Source: Cobetia marina
GTDB taxonomy: Bacteria; Pseudomonadota; Gammaproteobacteria; Pseudomonadales; Halomonadaceae
Assembly: GCF_001720485.1 (NCBI RefSeq)
Contig: NZ_CP017114.1
Coordinates: forward strand, 1,178,001 to 1,242,000
DNA: 64,000 bases
Reading direction: 5' to 3'
Shown here: piece after piece, positions 34,855 through 43,013 of the stretch
How positions within the stretch are numbered: position 1 is the first letter of the stretch
Layout of the letters: each line of letters begins with the position of its first letter
The notes under the pieces: model-generated
Seen by the model: the letters and a program-made list of their open reading frames with translations, nothing else
The model's database searches: none
What the model was told of the DNA's origin: nothing
Program-made: the position numbers and the translations under genes

Positions 34855-36231
34855 TCAGCGTTTGCAGTGATTCGCGATCAACGTCATCAGGCGGGCGAGT
34901 TCCTGCTCGATCCGCTCATCCGGTGCAAGGCCGATATTGAGACGCAGACAATTGCGATAGCGCGCAGATTCGGTAAACCAGGGGCCGATCCGGATATCTA
35001 GCTGTGCCTGCTCGGCGGCCTTGCCGAGGGCCCTGGCATCGAGGCCGGGCACCTCGATCCACAGCACCAGGCCACCTTGTGGTTGCGTCACGCGACTGCC
35101 CTCGGGCAGATGCTGACTCAGATAGTTGAGGTAGTGGGCCTTGTGCTGGCTGAGCTGGTGACGGACACGTTTGAGGTGACTGGCATAGGCGCCGGAATCG
35201 ATGAAGTCCGCGACGGTGCACTGTACCAGCGTCGGCACACCCAGCGCGCGCTTGAGATATGGCGGAAGGAATCGACCGGGCCGACACCAGCCCAGTCGGT
35301 AGCTCGGTGACAGGGTCTTGGAGACCGAACCACACCAGATGACGAAGCCACCTTCGTCGTGGCAGGCCGTTGGCAGTGGCGGCGCTTCGCGATGGGTGAG
35401 CTCGAGATAGACATCATCCTCGATCACCGGCACGCGGTAGTGATTGGCAAGCCTGGCCAGGCGCTGTTTCTGCGCGGGAGTGAGGGTGATGCCCTGGGGA
35501 TTCATGTGAGTGGTGCAGAACAGCCCGGCCTGCAGCTGACCGTTGGCGAGATGCTGTTCGAACTGATCGAGATCGATGCCTTGTGCACTCGAGGGAATCT
35601 CGATCACGTCGAGGGACAGCTGCGAGAGTAGATCCAGCAGGCCGTTGTAGCACGGTGAGCTGACTGCCACCGTGTCGCCGGGTTGCGTGCAGACCTCAAG
35701 CGCCGTCCTGACCGCATCCATGCAGCCGTGAGTGATGACCAGCTCCTCACTGCCCAGCACAAAGCCGGCCTGGGTGAAATGGCTCGCCAGGGCGCTCAAC
35801 AGTGCGGGTTCGCCTTGCGCGGCGGGATACTGGTTGAGGGTATGCACGGCCCGCTTCATGGCGCGGCGCAGGCTGCGATCCAGTGCCTGCCGGGTCGCCT
35901 TGTCCAGCGCCAGATGCGCAGTGCCCAGCGGCCCGCACCACCTCTGCGTGCGATGGCGATGCGTGGCGGGTGTGATGACTCGGCTCTCGAAGGACTGCCA
36001 GGTGGGCGCGGGCATGACACGTGAGGGCTCGACGATGAAGAACCCCGATTGTGGGCGAGCCATCAGCCAGCCCTGCGATTCCAGCTCCGCATAACAGCTG
36101 ACCGCCGTCGACACGCTGATGCCGTGCTGGCGGGCAAACTGGCGCAGCGACAGCATGCGATCCCCGGTACTGAGTCTGCCGGCCTGAATATCCTGAATGC
36201 ACTTCTCTGCCAGCTGTCGATAGCGTGCCAT
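34855..36231 (-). CDS. MocR-type regulator (GntR helix-turn-helix fused to PLP aminotransferase domain)
   Basis: The 458-residue protein has an N-terminal GntR winged helix (MARYRQLAEKCIQDIQAGRLSTGDRMLSLRQFARQHGISVSTAVSCYAELESQGWLMARPQSGFFI). A fold-type I aminotransferase-like domain follows, with YPAAQGEPALLSALA, SPCYNGLLDLL, IEDDVYLELTH and the PLP lysine in WCGSVSKTLSPSYRLGW. MocR proteins sense PLP or amino acid-PLP adducts. The ATG at 36231 starts right before the helix-turn-helix. It is divergent from an EamA-type exporter 166 bases away, a common MocR-transporter pairing, so it probably regulates that gene. Confidence 0.92.
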   Translation of the reverse strand: MARYRQLAEKCIQDIQAGRLSTGDRMLSLRQFARQHGISVSTAVSCYAELESQGWLMARPQSGFFIVEPSRVMPAPTWQSFESRVITPATHRHRTQRWCGPLGTAHLALDKATRQALDRSLRRAMKRAVHTLNQYPAAQGEPALLSALASHFTQAGFVLGSEELVITHGCMDAVRTALEVCTQPGDTVAVSSPCYNGLLDLLSQLSLDVIEIPSSAQGIDLDQFEQHLANGQLQAGLFCTTHMNPQGITLTPAQKQRLARLANHYRVPVIEDDVYLELTHREAPPLPTACHDEGGFVIWCGSVSKTLSPSYRLGWCRPGRFLPPYLKRALGVPTLVQCTVADFIDSGAYASHLKRVRHQLSQHKAHYLNYLSQHLPEGSRVTQPQGGLVLWIEVPGLDARALGKAAEQAQLDIRIGPWFTESARYRNCLRLNIGLAPDERIEQELARLMTLIANHCKR

Positions 36232-36397
36232 GAGCGAACTGTACTGGTGGAATGTCCAGAAACTGTATCTGTACGGCCTTGGTGCGGCAAGCGAGACTGG
36301 CCCTCGTATGCCGCACGTCATCACCGTGATGTTCCACGGTCACGGACAGCGGCGGTCATTGCCCGTCGTCAAGGGAACCTCGATCAGGAGACACGCC

Positions 36398-37276
36398 ATG
36401 CAGGGACGCGATCTATTGCTCATCACCAGCGTGATGGCAATCTGGGGCTTCAACTTCTCGATGATCAAGCTGGGGGTCAGTGACATGGATCCCTTGCTGA
36501 TCGCCGCGGCGCGCTTCGCGTGTGCCACCTTTCCGCTCATCTTCTTCATCCGCAAGCCGCAGGTGCCGTGGCGCTACCTGATGGCCTACGGGCTGGTGTT
36601 CGGTACCGGTATCTGGGGCATGGCCTCATGCTCGATCACCTTCGGGCTGTCCTCTGGCATGGCGGCGGTCCTGTTGCAGACCGATGTGCTGACCACGGTG
36701 CTGGTCGGCGTGCTGCTCTACCGGGAGATCATCTCTCCGCGCATGGCGGCAGGTATTCTGGTCTCGCTGGTGGGGCTGGTGGTCTCCGTCTTCACCACCA
36801 ACGGCAACGTGACCCTGGCGGGACTTGCCTTCATCCTGCTGGCGGCGATCTGCTGGCCCCTGGCTGGCGTGATTCTGCGCAGCTCCGGCACGCGCACACC
36901 TTTCGCCTTCAACCTCTGGGGCATGCTGTTTGCGCCGCTACCGCTGATGGCGTTGAGCGTCGCGATGAATGGCTGGGGGGTGCTGAGTGCCACCTATCAA
37001 CAGTGGGGGATGGATGCCTGGGTCTCGGTGCTGTTCCAGGCCTATCCGACGACCCTCTTTGGTTACTGGGTCTGGAACCGGATGCTGCTCAAGTATCCGA
37101 TGAGTCAACTGGCCCCCATGACCTTGCTGGTCTCGGTGTTCGCGTTGCTCAGTGGTTACGCCATCTTTGATGAGCAGTTGTCGCTGGCACAGTGGCTCTC
37201 GTGCAGCATCTTCCTGTTCGGGATCGCGCTGGTGCTCTATCCCCCGCGTCGCAAGGCGCTTGCGGCCTGTGGCTGA
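36398..37276 (+). CDS. EamA/DMT-family transporter
   Basis: The 292-residue integral membrane protein has ten predicted membrane segments in two EamA repeats (LLLITSVMAIWGFNFSMIKLGVSDMDPLLIAAARFACATFPLIFF and LAFILLAAICWPLAGVILRSSG). It resembles the EamA group of metabolite exporters, which includes E. coli EamA for cysteine-pathway metabolites. AGGAGA precedes the ATG at 36398. The divergent MocR regulator suggests an amino acid or PLP-linked substrate, but that is inference. argE starts 142 bases downstream. Confidence 0.9.
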   Translation: MQGRDLLLITSVMAIWGFNFSMIKLGVSDMDPLLIAAARFACATFPLIFFIRKPQVPWRYLMAYGLVFGTGIWGMASCSITFGLSSGMAAVLLQTDVLTTVLVGVLLYREIISPRMAAGILVSLVGLVVSVFTTNGNVTLAGLAFILLAAICWPLAGVILRSSGTRTPFAFNLWGMLFAPLPLMALSVAMNGWGVLSATYQQWGMDAWVSVLFQAYPTTLFGYWVWNRMLLKYPMSQLAPMTLLVSVFALLSGYAIFDEQLSLAQWLSCSIFLFGIALVLYPPRRKALAACG

Positions 37277-37417
37277 TCGCGGCACTCCTGGCCCGGTGCC
37301 TGGCGTGGCCTTGCGCTTGTTGTCAAAGGTGCGCTGCGCTATACCGGTGAGCACATGAGGCCAGCGCGTTGCGCATGGTGCTCTCCGCTCAGATGTCCCC
37401 GAACAGGAATGCCCCCC

Positions 37418-38656
37418 ATGCACGCTTCCGCCACCAGCGCCGTCGATACCGCCAGCCTGATGCCTCAGCACGCCGACTTCTCCGATTGGCCGAACAGCCG
37501 TGAATGGCTGGCGCATCTGATCCATTTCGCGACCGTGTCACGTGACTCGAATCTGGCGTTGATCCATTGCCTGCGTGATGCTCTGGAAGTGGCCGGTGTC
37601 AGCGCCGAGATCATTCATGATGATGGCGGTGACAAGGCCAATCTGCTCGCGGTGATCGGCCCTGACGTGGAGGGCGGTGTGGTGCTGTCCGGGCATACCG
37701 ATGTGGTGCCGGTGGAGGGGCAGGCCTGGGACAGTGATCCCTTCACGCTGCGCGAGGCCGATGGCCGCCTGTATGGGCGGGGCTCATCCGACATGAAGGG
37801 CTTCATCGCCTGCTGCATGGCGGCGGTGCCGGCGCTGGTGAGTGCAGCGCGTGATGGCAAGCTTGAAAGGCCTGTGATTTTCGCCTTCTCGTATGATGAA
37901 GAAATCGGCTGTCTCGGCGCGCCGCGCATGATCGCGCGTCTGCGTGATCGCCTGCCGCGCCCGGCGGCGGTGCTGGTGGGGGAGCCGACCTTGATGAGCG
38001 TCGTCGATGCCCACAAGGGCATCACGGTCATCCGCACCACGGTGACCGGCAAGCCGTCGCATTCCAGTCAGGTCAATCTGGGGGTCAGCGCGATTCATCT
38101 GGCGGCACGCATGGTCACCTTCATCGAGGACCGCATGCAGGCGCGCATCGATTGTGGGCATCTCGACGAGCGTTTCGAGGTGCCGCATGCCAGCCTGCAT
38201 GTCGGGCGCATCGAAGGCGGCACGGCTGTCAACATCACCGCAGGGCAGTGCATCTTCGATTGGGAGTTGCGCCATCTGCCGGGCGAGGATGTCGAGGCGA
38301 TGCTGGCGGAGATCGATGCCTACGCGGAGCGTCTGCTCGTGCCCTATCGCGAGCGGGCGCCCGAGGTGGCGATCCACAGTGAGCGCACGGTGAAGACGGT
38401 GCCGGCGCTGGGGCAGGGCGAACGTGATCCGGCGATCCATCTCTGTCAGCGTCTGCTGGGGGAGGCGCGTGCCAGTCAGGCGGTGACCTATGCCACCGAA
38501 GCGGGCCAGTTCCAGCGCGAAGGCTGGCCGACGGTGGTCTGCGGGCCCGGCTCCATCAGCGTGGCCCATCAGGCCAACGAGTACATCGACATCCGCCAGC
38601 TGGCGGCCTGTGATCGCTTTCTCGCTCAGCTGGTGCGTGAGCAGCAGACGAGCTGA
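37418..38656 (+). CDS. argE: Acetylornithine deacetylase ArgE
   Basis: ArgE, an M20-family binuclear zinc hydrolase, removes acetyl from N2-acetylornithine in the linear arginine pathway. The 412-residue protein has GGVVLSGHTDVVPV (first His ligand), GRGSSDMKGF (bridging Asp), FSYDEEIGCLGA (catalytic and ligand Glu), VGEPTLMSVVDAHKG (Glu ligand), GKPSHSSQVNLGVSAI and the last His in SVAHQANEYID. The ATG at 37418 follows AGGAA at eight bases; an ATG at 37409 is possible. It lies next to argP and argO, which regulate and export arginine. Confidence 0.92.
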   Translation: MHASATSAVDTASLMPQHADFSDWPNSREWLAHLIHFATVSRDSNLALIHCLRDALEVAGVSAEIIHDDGGDKANLLAVIGPDVEGGVVLSGHTDVVPVEGQAWDSDPFTLREADGRLYGRGSSDMKGFIACCMAAVPALVSAARDGKLERPVIFAFSYDEEIGCLGAPRMIARLRDRLPRPAAVLVGEPTLMSVVDAHKGITVIRTTVTGKPSHSSQVNLGVSAIHLAARMVTFIEDRMQARIDCGHLDERFEVPHASLHVGRIEGGTAVNITAGQCIFDWELRHLPGEDVEAMLAEIDAYAERLLVPYRERAPEVAIHSERTVKTVPALGQGERDPAIHLCQRLLGEARASQAVTYATEAGQFQREGWPTVVCGPGSISVAHQANEYIDIRQLAACDRFLAQLVREQQTS

Positions 38657-38702
38657 GTGCGAGGGGCTGGCGTGATGCGGACAGAGTCATAAGCTCACAG
38701 GA

Positions 38703-39641
38703 TCACAGGGTCCCCGGGCGTGGCGGTTGCTGCTCCGGTATGGGCAGCAGCATGGCGCTGCAGTGACGCAGCAGGTGATCAGTGAGCTGTTCGAGGGTGC
38801 TGCCGCCATGGCGCCAGTGATGCCAGTAGAGCGGGATGTCCAGCGCGTGGTCCGGCGCGATATCGACCAGTTCACCGCTGTCCAGCAGGTGGCGCGCCTG
38901 CTGCTCGGGAATCATCCCATAGCCCATGCCACTCAAGGCCAGGTGAACGAAGCCTTCTGAGGAGGGACAGAGGTGATGCGGGAAAGGCTCGTCGAAGCCC
39001 ATCTCGGCCAGCAGCCGATGCTGCAGACGGTCATCCCGGCCATAGACGATGGCGGGCATGCTGCGCAGTTTCTCGGCAGGCAGACGTGACGGGATGACGC
39101 CATCCTCTCCGGCGATGTGGCGGCGCACGAAATCCGGGCTGGCCAATGCGCGATACCGCATGCTGCCCAGCGGGTGTGAGCGAGCCCCCTGGACCGGGCG
39201 TGGGGTCGAGCAGATGCAGCCCGCCACCTCGCCATCGCGCATGCGCTTGAGGGCGACCTCCTGATCTTCCACCAGCATGTCCAGCAGCAGCTCGTGCGTC
39301 TGACAGAAGGCACCGGTGACCTGTGGCCACCAGGTGGCCAGCGAGTCGGCATTGATGGCGATGCGCAGGCGCTGCTCGCTGTCACCGAGAGCGGGAATCT
39401 GATCCAGCAGGTCATGCTCCAGCAGGCGCACCTGCTGCACATGGTTGAGCAGACGCCGCCCCAGTGGAGTCGGTCCCAGGCGTGGCGTGCGCACCAGTAC
39501 CGGCTGACCCAGACGGGCCTCCAGCAGCTTGATGCGCTGCGAGACCGCTGATTGTGTCAGGCCCAGCGCGCGTGCCCCGCGCTCGAAACCTGCCTGGTCG
39601 ATGACGGCGGCCAGCGCCTCCAGCAGTTTGTAGTCCAGCAT
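38703..39641 (-). CDS. argP: LysR-family regulator ArgP (LysG/IciA type)
   Basis: ArgP senses arginine and lysine and activates the basic amino acid exporter ArgO/LysE. The 312-residue protein begins MLDYKLLEALAAVIDQAGFERGARALGLTQSAVSQRIKLLEARLGQPVLVRT, which is the characteristic ArgP/IciA helix-turn-helix. It continues with LRIAINADSLATWW (effector domain start) and GMGYGMIPEQQARHLLDSGELVDIAP. It is divergent from the LysE-family gene at 39803, reproducing the lysG-lysE and argP-argO logic. It converges on argE. Confidence 0.92.
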   Translation of the reverse strand: MLDYKLLEALAAVIDQAGFERGARALGLTQSAVSQRIKLLEARLGQPVLVRTPRLGPTPLGRRLLNHVQQVRLLEHDLLDQIPALGDSEQRLRIAINADSLATWWPQVTGAFCQTHELLLDMLVEDQEVALKRMRDGEVAGCICSTPRPVQGARSHPLGSMRYRALASPDFVRRHIAGEDGVIPSRLPAEKLRSMPAIVYGRDDRLQHRLLAEMGFDEPFPHHLCPSSEGFVHLALSGMGYGMIPEQQARHLLDSGELVDIAPDHALDIPLYWHHWRHGGSTLEQLTDHLLRHCSAMLLPIPEQQPPRPGTL

Positions 39642-39802
39642 CAGAAATCCTTATGAGCCATTCCCTGAATCAATTTCCATGATGTATTCATCCTAGCGTA
39701 CTCTGCCTGCGGCTGCAGCGCCGGGAAGTCCGGAAGCGCGCCGAAGACAGACAGGGGCGCAACGCGCTGAATCAGAGAGTCAAGCAAGGGAAGGGCAGTG
39801 TC

Positions 39803-40408
39803 ATGTGGTGGTCAGTGTTCAATGGAGCAGGTGTCGGGGCCGGGCTGATCATCGCCATCGGTGCCCAGAATGCCTTCGTGCTGGGTCAGGGACTCAAGCG
39901 CGAACATCAATGGTGGGTCGCGGGGCTCTGTGCGCTGTGTGATTGGCTGCTGATCGTGGCGGGGGTCTTGGGGCTGGGGGCCTTGATGCAGCAATCCCCC
40001 ATGTTGATGAGCATCGCGCGTTGGGGAGGTGTCGCCTTCCTGCTCTGGCAAGCCGTCAAGGCGCTGGGGCGCATGCGCAGTGGTGGGCAGCTCACGGCGA
40101 GTACGGCGCTCAAGGCGAGCCTTGGCAAGGTGCTGATGGCGACTCTGGCGGTGACCTTGCTCAATCCGCAGGTCTATCTGGATACCCTGGTGATGCTGGG
40201 TGCCATCGGGGCACAACAGAGCTCGCCGGCGGGCTTCATCGCCGGAGCCAGCCTGGCCTCGATGGTCTGGTTCTTCGGGCTGGTGGCCTGTGCTGGCTGG
40301 CTGGCACCCCGCCTGACCAGTCCGCGTGCCTGGCAGGTCATCGAAGCCTTCATCGCGGCCATTCTGCTGGCCGTCGCCTGGCAGCTGGGCAGTGGCGCCT
40401 GGCTCTAG
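39803..40408 (+). CDS. argO: LysE/ArgO-family basic amino acid exporter
   Basis: The 201-residue membrane protein matches the LysE/ArgO exporters that remove excess arginine, lysine or toxic analogues. It starts with the family pattern GAGLIIAIGAQNAFVLGQGLKREHQWWVAGLCALCDWLLIVAGV and contains TLLNPQVYLDTLVMLGAIGAQ in the middle, with six membrane segments. The divergent argP regulator, 161 bases away, supports the assignment; it could equally be called lysE. Confidence 0.93.
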   Translation: MWWSVFNGAGVGAGLIIAIGAQNAFVLGQGLKREHQWWVAGLCALCDWLLIVAGVLGLGALMQQSPMLMSIARWGGVAFLLWQAVKALGRMRSGGQLTASTALKASLGKVLMATLAVTLLNPQVYLDTLVMLGAIGAQQSSPAGFIAGASLASMVWFFGLVACAGWLAPRLTSPRAWQVIEAFIAAILLAVAWQLGSGAWL

Positions 40409-40763
40409 TGGCCAACGCAAGACGGGCATGTGGCAGTCGCAGGCGCGACGCGCCGATAGGTGTAAAGAAAGCATGACGCAGTGTCAGGTGCTCGCGGCAG
40501 TGAGAGCGCCCCGGGTGAGCAGTGTCGAGATGGCCGTCAGCGCTATGGCAGAGTTTCGTTACATGTCTGGCGTGGGGGGAGGCAGGATACGGCACCAATG
40601 AGGGCGCAAGGTGCATGGGCAGGGCGGCAGGCAAGGCATAGATTCCCGATAACGGAATCGGGACATCACAGGTGATGTGCGGCGCGTTCGCCTGTCATGA
40701 AGGATGTCGCCCGCCTTTCTCTACCTTGCCTGCCTTGTCGGCAGCCTGACTCAGGAGTACCTC
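40409..40763. other. Intergenic region upstream of hppD
   Basis: No gene is supported. It contains a TyrR half-site TGTAAA (40461-40466) whose partner half is poor, and two abutting perfect inverted repeats at 40644-40678 about 85 bases before hppD. Confidence 0.6.
40644..40678. promoter_or_regulatory. Two adjacent inverted repeats before hppD
   Basis: TCCCGAT-N6-ATCGGGA (40644-40663) is followed at once by ACATCAC-AG-GTGATGT (40663-40678). Both are perfect 7-bp inverted repeats. They could bind a dimeric regulator or form two leader hairpins; no T run follows. Confidence 0.5.
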
Positions 40764-41846
40764 ATGAACGCACCGGCGCGTATCGAACAGCACAATCCCA
40801 TCGGCACGGACGGCTTCGAGTTCGTCGAGTTCACGGCACCGGATGCCGCCGGGATCGATGCCCTGCGCAAGTTGTTCAATCAGCTCGGATTTACCGAGAC
40901 CCGTCGCCATCGCTCCAAGCAGGTGTTCCTGTTCCAGCAGCATGGCATCAATGTGGTGCTCAACGCCGAGCCGAACAGCCCCGCGGCACGCTTCGCGGCG
41001 ATTCATGGCCCGAGTGCCTGTGCGATGGCCTGGCGCGTGGCAGATGCCGAGCAGGCGCATCGCTACGCGCTGGCGCACGGTGCGCGCAGCGTCGAGCATC
41101 CGGTCGGGCCGGGCGAGGTGGGCATCCCGGCGGTGCAAGGGATTGGCGGCTCGGTGCTGTATTTCGTGGACCATCACCGGGAACGCTCGATCTACGACAC
41201 CGACTTCGTCGCCATCGAGGGGGCGGTGGAGAATGCCAACAGCGTCGGCCTGCATACGCTGGATCATCTGACGCACAACGTCGGACGCGGCCAGATGGAT
41301 GTGTGGGCGGACTTCTATGCTCGTATCGCCAACTTCCGCGAGATCCGTTATTTCGATATCGAGGGCAAGATGACCGGGCTCTTCTCGCGAGCCATGACAG
41401 CGCCCTGCGGCAAGATGCACATCCCCATCAACGAGTCCGCCGACGACAACTCCCAGATCGCGGAATTCATCCGGGATTACAACGGGGAAGGCATCCAGCA
41501 TCTGGCGATGGCGACGGATGACATCTATGCCACCGTCAAGGCGCTCAAGGCCAATGGCGTCAAGTTCCTGACCACACCCGAACCCTATTATGAAAAGGTC
41601 GATGCACGGGTGCCCAACCATGAAGAGAACGTCGAGGATCTCAAGGCCTTGAGCCTGCTGGTGGATGGCGCACCGGGTGAAGGAATCCTGTTGCAGATCT
41701 TCACCGAGACGGTGATCGGGCCGATCTTCTTCGAGATCATCCAGCGCAAGGGCAATGACGGTTTCGGTGAAGGCAATTTCAAGGCGCTGTTCGAATCCAT
41801 CGAGGAAGACCAGATCCGTCGCGGGGTGCTGGAGGGCGAGCGGTGA
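40764..41846 (+). CDS. hppD: 4-hydroxyphenylpyruvate dioxygenase
   Basis: HppD is the Fe(II) enzyme that turns 4-hydroxyphenylpyruvate into homogentisate in tyrosine catabolism. The 360-residue protein has the two-barrel vicinal oxygen chelate fold. Iron ligands lie in TLDHLTHNVGRG (His), GEGIQHLAMATDDI (His) and GILLQIFTETVIGPIFFEIIQRKGNDGFGEGNFKALFESIEEDQIRRGVL (Glu plus the C-terminal gating helix). AGGAG precedes the ATG at 40764. It takes the product of PhhC, so with phhABC it forms the upper phenylalanine/tyrosine degradation route; homogentisate dioxygenase genes are not in this window. Confidence 0.96.
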   Translation: MNAPARIEQHNPIGTDGFEFVEFTAPDAAGIDALRKLFNQLGFTETRRHRSKQVFLFQQHGINVVLNAEPNSPAARFAAIHGPSACAMAWRVADAEQAHRYALAHGARSVEHPVGPGEVGIPAVQGIGGSVLYFVDHHRERSIYDTDFVAIEGAVENANSVGLHTLDHLTHNVGRGQMDVWADFYARIANFREIRYFDIEGKMTGLFSRAMTAPCGKMHIPINESADDNSQIAEFIRDYNGEGIQHLAMATDDIYATVKALKANGVKFLTTPEPYYEKVDARVPNHEENVEDLKALSLLVDGAPGEGILLQIFTETVIGPIFFEIIQRKGNDGFGEGNFKALFESIEEDQIRRGVLEGER

Positions 41847-41917
41847 GCTTCATCGCGAGCAGCGGGCGCTCACCAGAGCTGGCCCGCTGGAGTGACCGGC
41901 TAGCGTGGCCGTCAGCC

Positions 41918-41950
41918 TGAACCTTCCGCCTGATGAACCTTCCGCCTTGA
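41918..41950. repeat. 16-bp tandem duplication after hppD
   Basis: TGAACCTTCCGCCTGA (41918-41933) is repeated with one inserted base at 41934-41950. It lies between the hppD stop and its terminator. Confidence 0.85.
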
Positions 41951-41992
41951 AACGACGACGCCCCGCCGAGATTCGGCGGGGCGTCGTCGTTT
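41950..41992. terminator. Bidirectional intrinsic terminator after hppD
   Basis: A perfect 20-bp stem with a 3-base loop, AAA on the left and TTT on the right, lies between hppD and the convergent Lrp-type gene. Confidence 0.88.
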
Positions 41993-42016
41993 GGTCAACT
42001 GGTCTTCATGGCGTCA

Positions 42017-42502
42017 TCACATCGTCGGCACGCGCTGATGGTCGATCACCTGACGCAGCACGAAGCTTGAATGCACGCCGGTGACGCCCTCGATACGGGT
42101 GATCTGCTTGAGCAGCAGGTCGTGATAGTCATCCATGTCATTGACGACCACCTTGAGCTGGTAGTCGGCTTCCTGACCGGTGATCAGCAGGCACTCCATC
42201 ACCTGGGGCAGCGCCGCGATGGTTTCCTCGAAGTTGGCGAAGCGCTCCGGGGTATGGCGGTCCATCGAGATATGCAGCAGCGCCATCAGGCTCAGACCCA
42301 GCTTGCGGGCATCGACCTGTGCCCGATACCCCGTGATCATGCCGCTTTCTTCCAGGGCACGTACCCGGCGCAGGCAAGGTGACGGTGACAGGCCAATGCG
42401 CTCGGCGAGCTCCTGATTGCTGATGCGTCCCGACTGCTGGAGTTCGTCAAGAATCCGTCGATCGAAGCGGTCCAGTGTCGGGAGAGAAATGTTCTGGCTC
42501 AT
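42017..42502 (-). CDS. Lrp/AsnC-family transcriptional regulator
   Basis: The 161-residue protein has an AsnC-type helix-turn-helix (LDRFDRRILDELQQSGRISNQELAERIGLSPSPCLRRVRALEESGMITGYRAQVD) and a RAM ligand-binding domain (VMECLLITGQEADYQLKVVVNDMDDYHDLLLKQITRIEGVTGVHSSFVLRQVIDHQRVP). The ATG at 42502 is preferred; an in-frame TTG at 42556 would add 18 non-conserved residues. It is divergent from leuA, so control of leucine synthesis is plausible, but whether it is the global Lrp or a local feast/famine regulator cannot be told from sequence alone. Confidence 0.92.
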   Translation of the reverse strand: MSQNISLPTLDRFDRRILDELQQSGRISNQELAERIGLSPSPCLRRVRALEESGMITGYRAQVDARKLGLSLMALLHISMDRHTPERFANFEETIAALPQVMECLLITGQEADYQLKVVVNDMDDYHDLLLKQITRIEGVTGVHSSFVLRQVIDHQRVPTM

Positions 42503-43013
42503 TTTTCGCAATCCATTGGCGGTGAAGGTGTGAATTATGAAATAAAATGCTTTCAAGATGGCGGTTTAGTGGGTTTTTCGCAATCATGCGCCTCGATATG
42601 AAGCATATACTGTAATCACTGTTCAGCGATTCAGATGTTCGACCATCAGGGTCGTGCGAGCAGGTGGACTGGCCACCCTGTCCAGCCCGCTTCCTGCGGA
42701 ACCCGGCTCGCTTCTGATCGATGCGAGGCCGCTGAGAGGCATTCGACGGTGATCCCGCGATCTCTCCTTCCGCGCTGGCAACCGTGATCCGGAGCCACGT
42801 CCTGTCGCAGGTAGCGGCCATGTTCTCTACCTCCGACTTGCTTGCCTGTCGCGCTGGCGGCAAGCTTTCGGATGCGAGGGCCTTGATGCCCTCGTCATCT
42901 CACATTTACTCAGGCGCCCCGATTGGGACACTGTTGAGCGGGAAAGGTGCCATCGAATCCGCATCTGGATGTCGAACGTTGCTTTCCACGCCCACCACGC
43001 CAAGGACACGACC
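42503..43013. other. Divergent Lrp-type/leuA regulatory region with structured leader
   Basis: No gene is supported. TTTTTCGCAATC occurs twice in the same orientation (42502-42513 and 42574-42585). Two hairpins, GCTTGCC-N12-GGCAAGC (42840-42865) and CGAGGGC-N6-GCCCTCG (42875-42894), lie 115-175 bases before leuA. Two adjacent Leu codons (TTG CTT, 42838-42843) in an open frame begin the first hairpin, but no closed leader peptide is apparent. Confidence 0.5.

Noticed and set aside
40461..40478. TyrR box upstream of hppD
   Set aside because: The left half TGTAAA is perfect, but the right half ATGACG matches only half of TTTACA and the site is about 285 bases from the gene.
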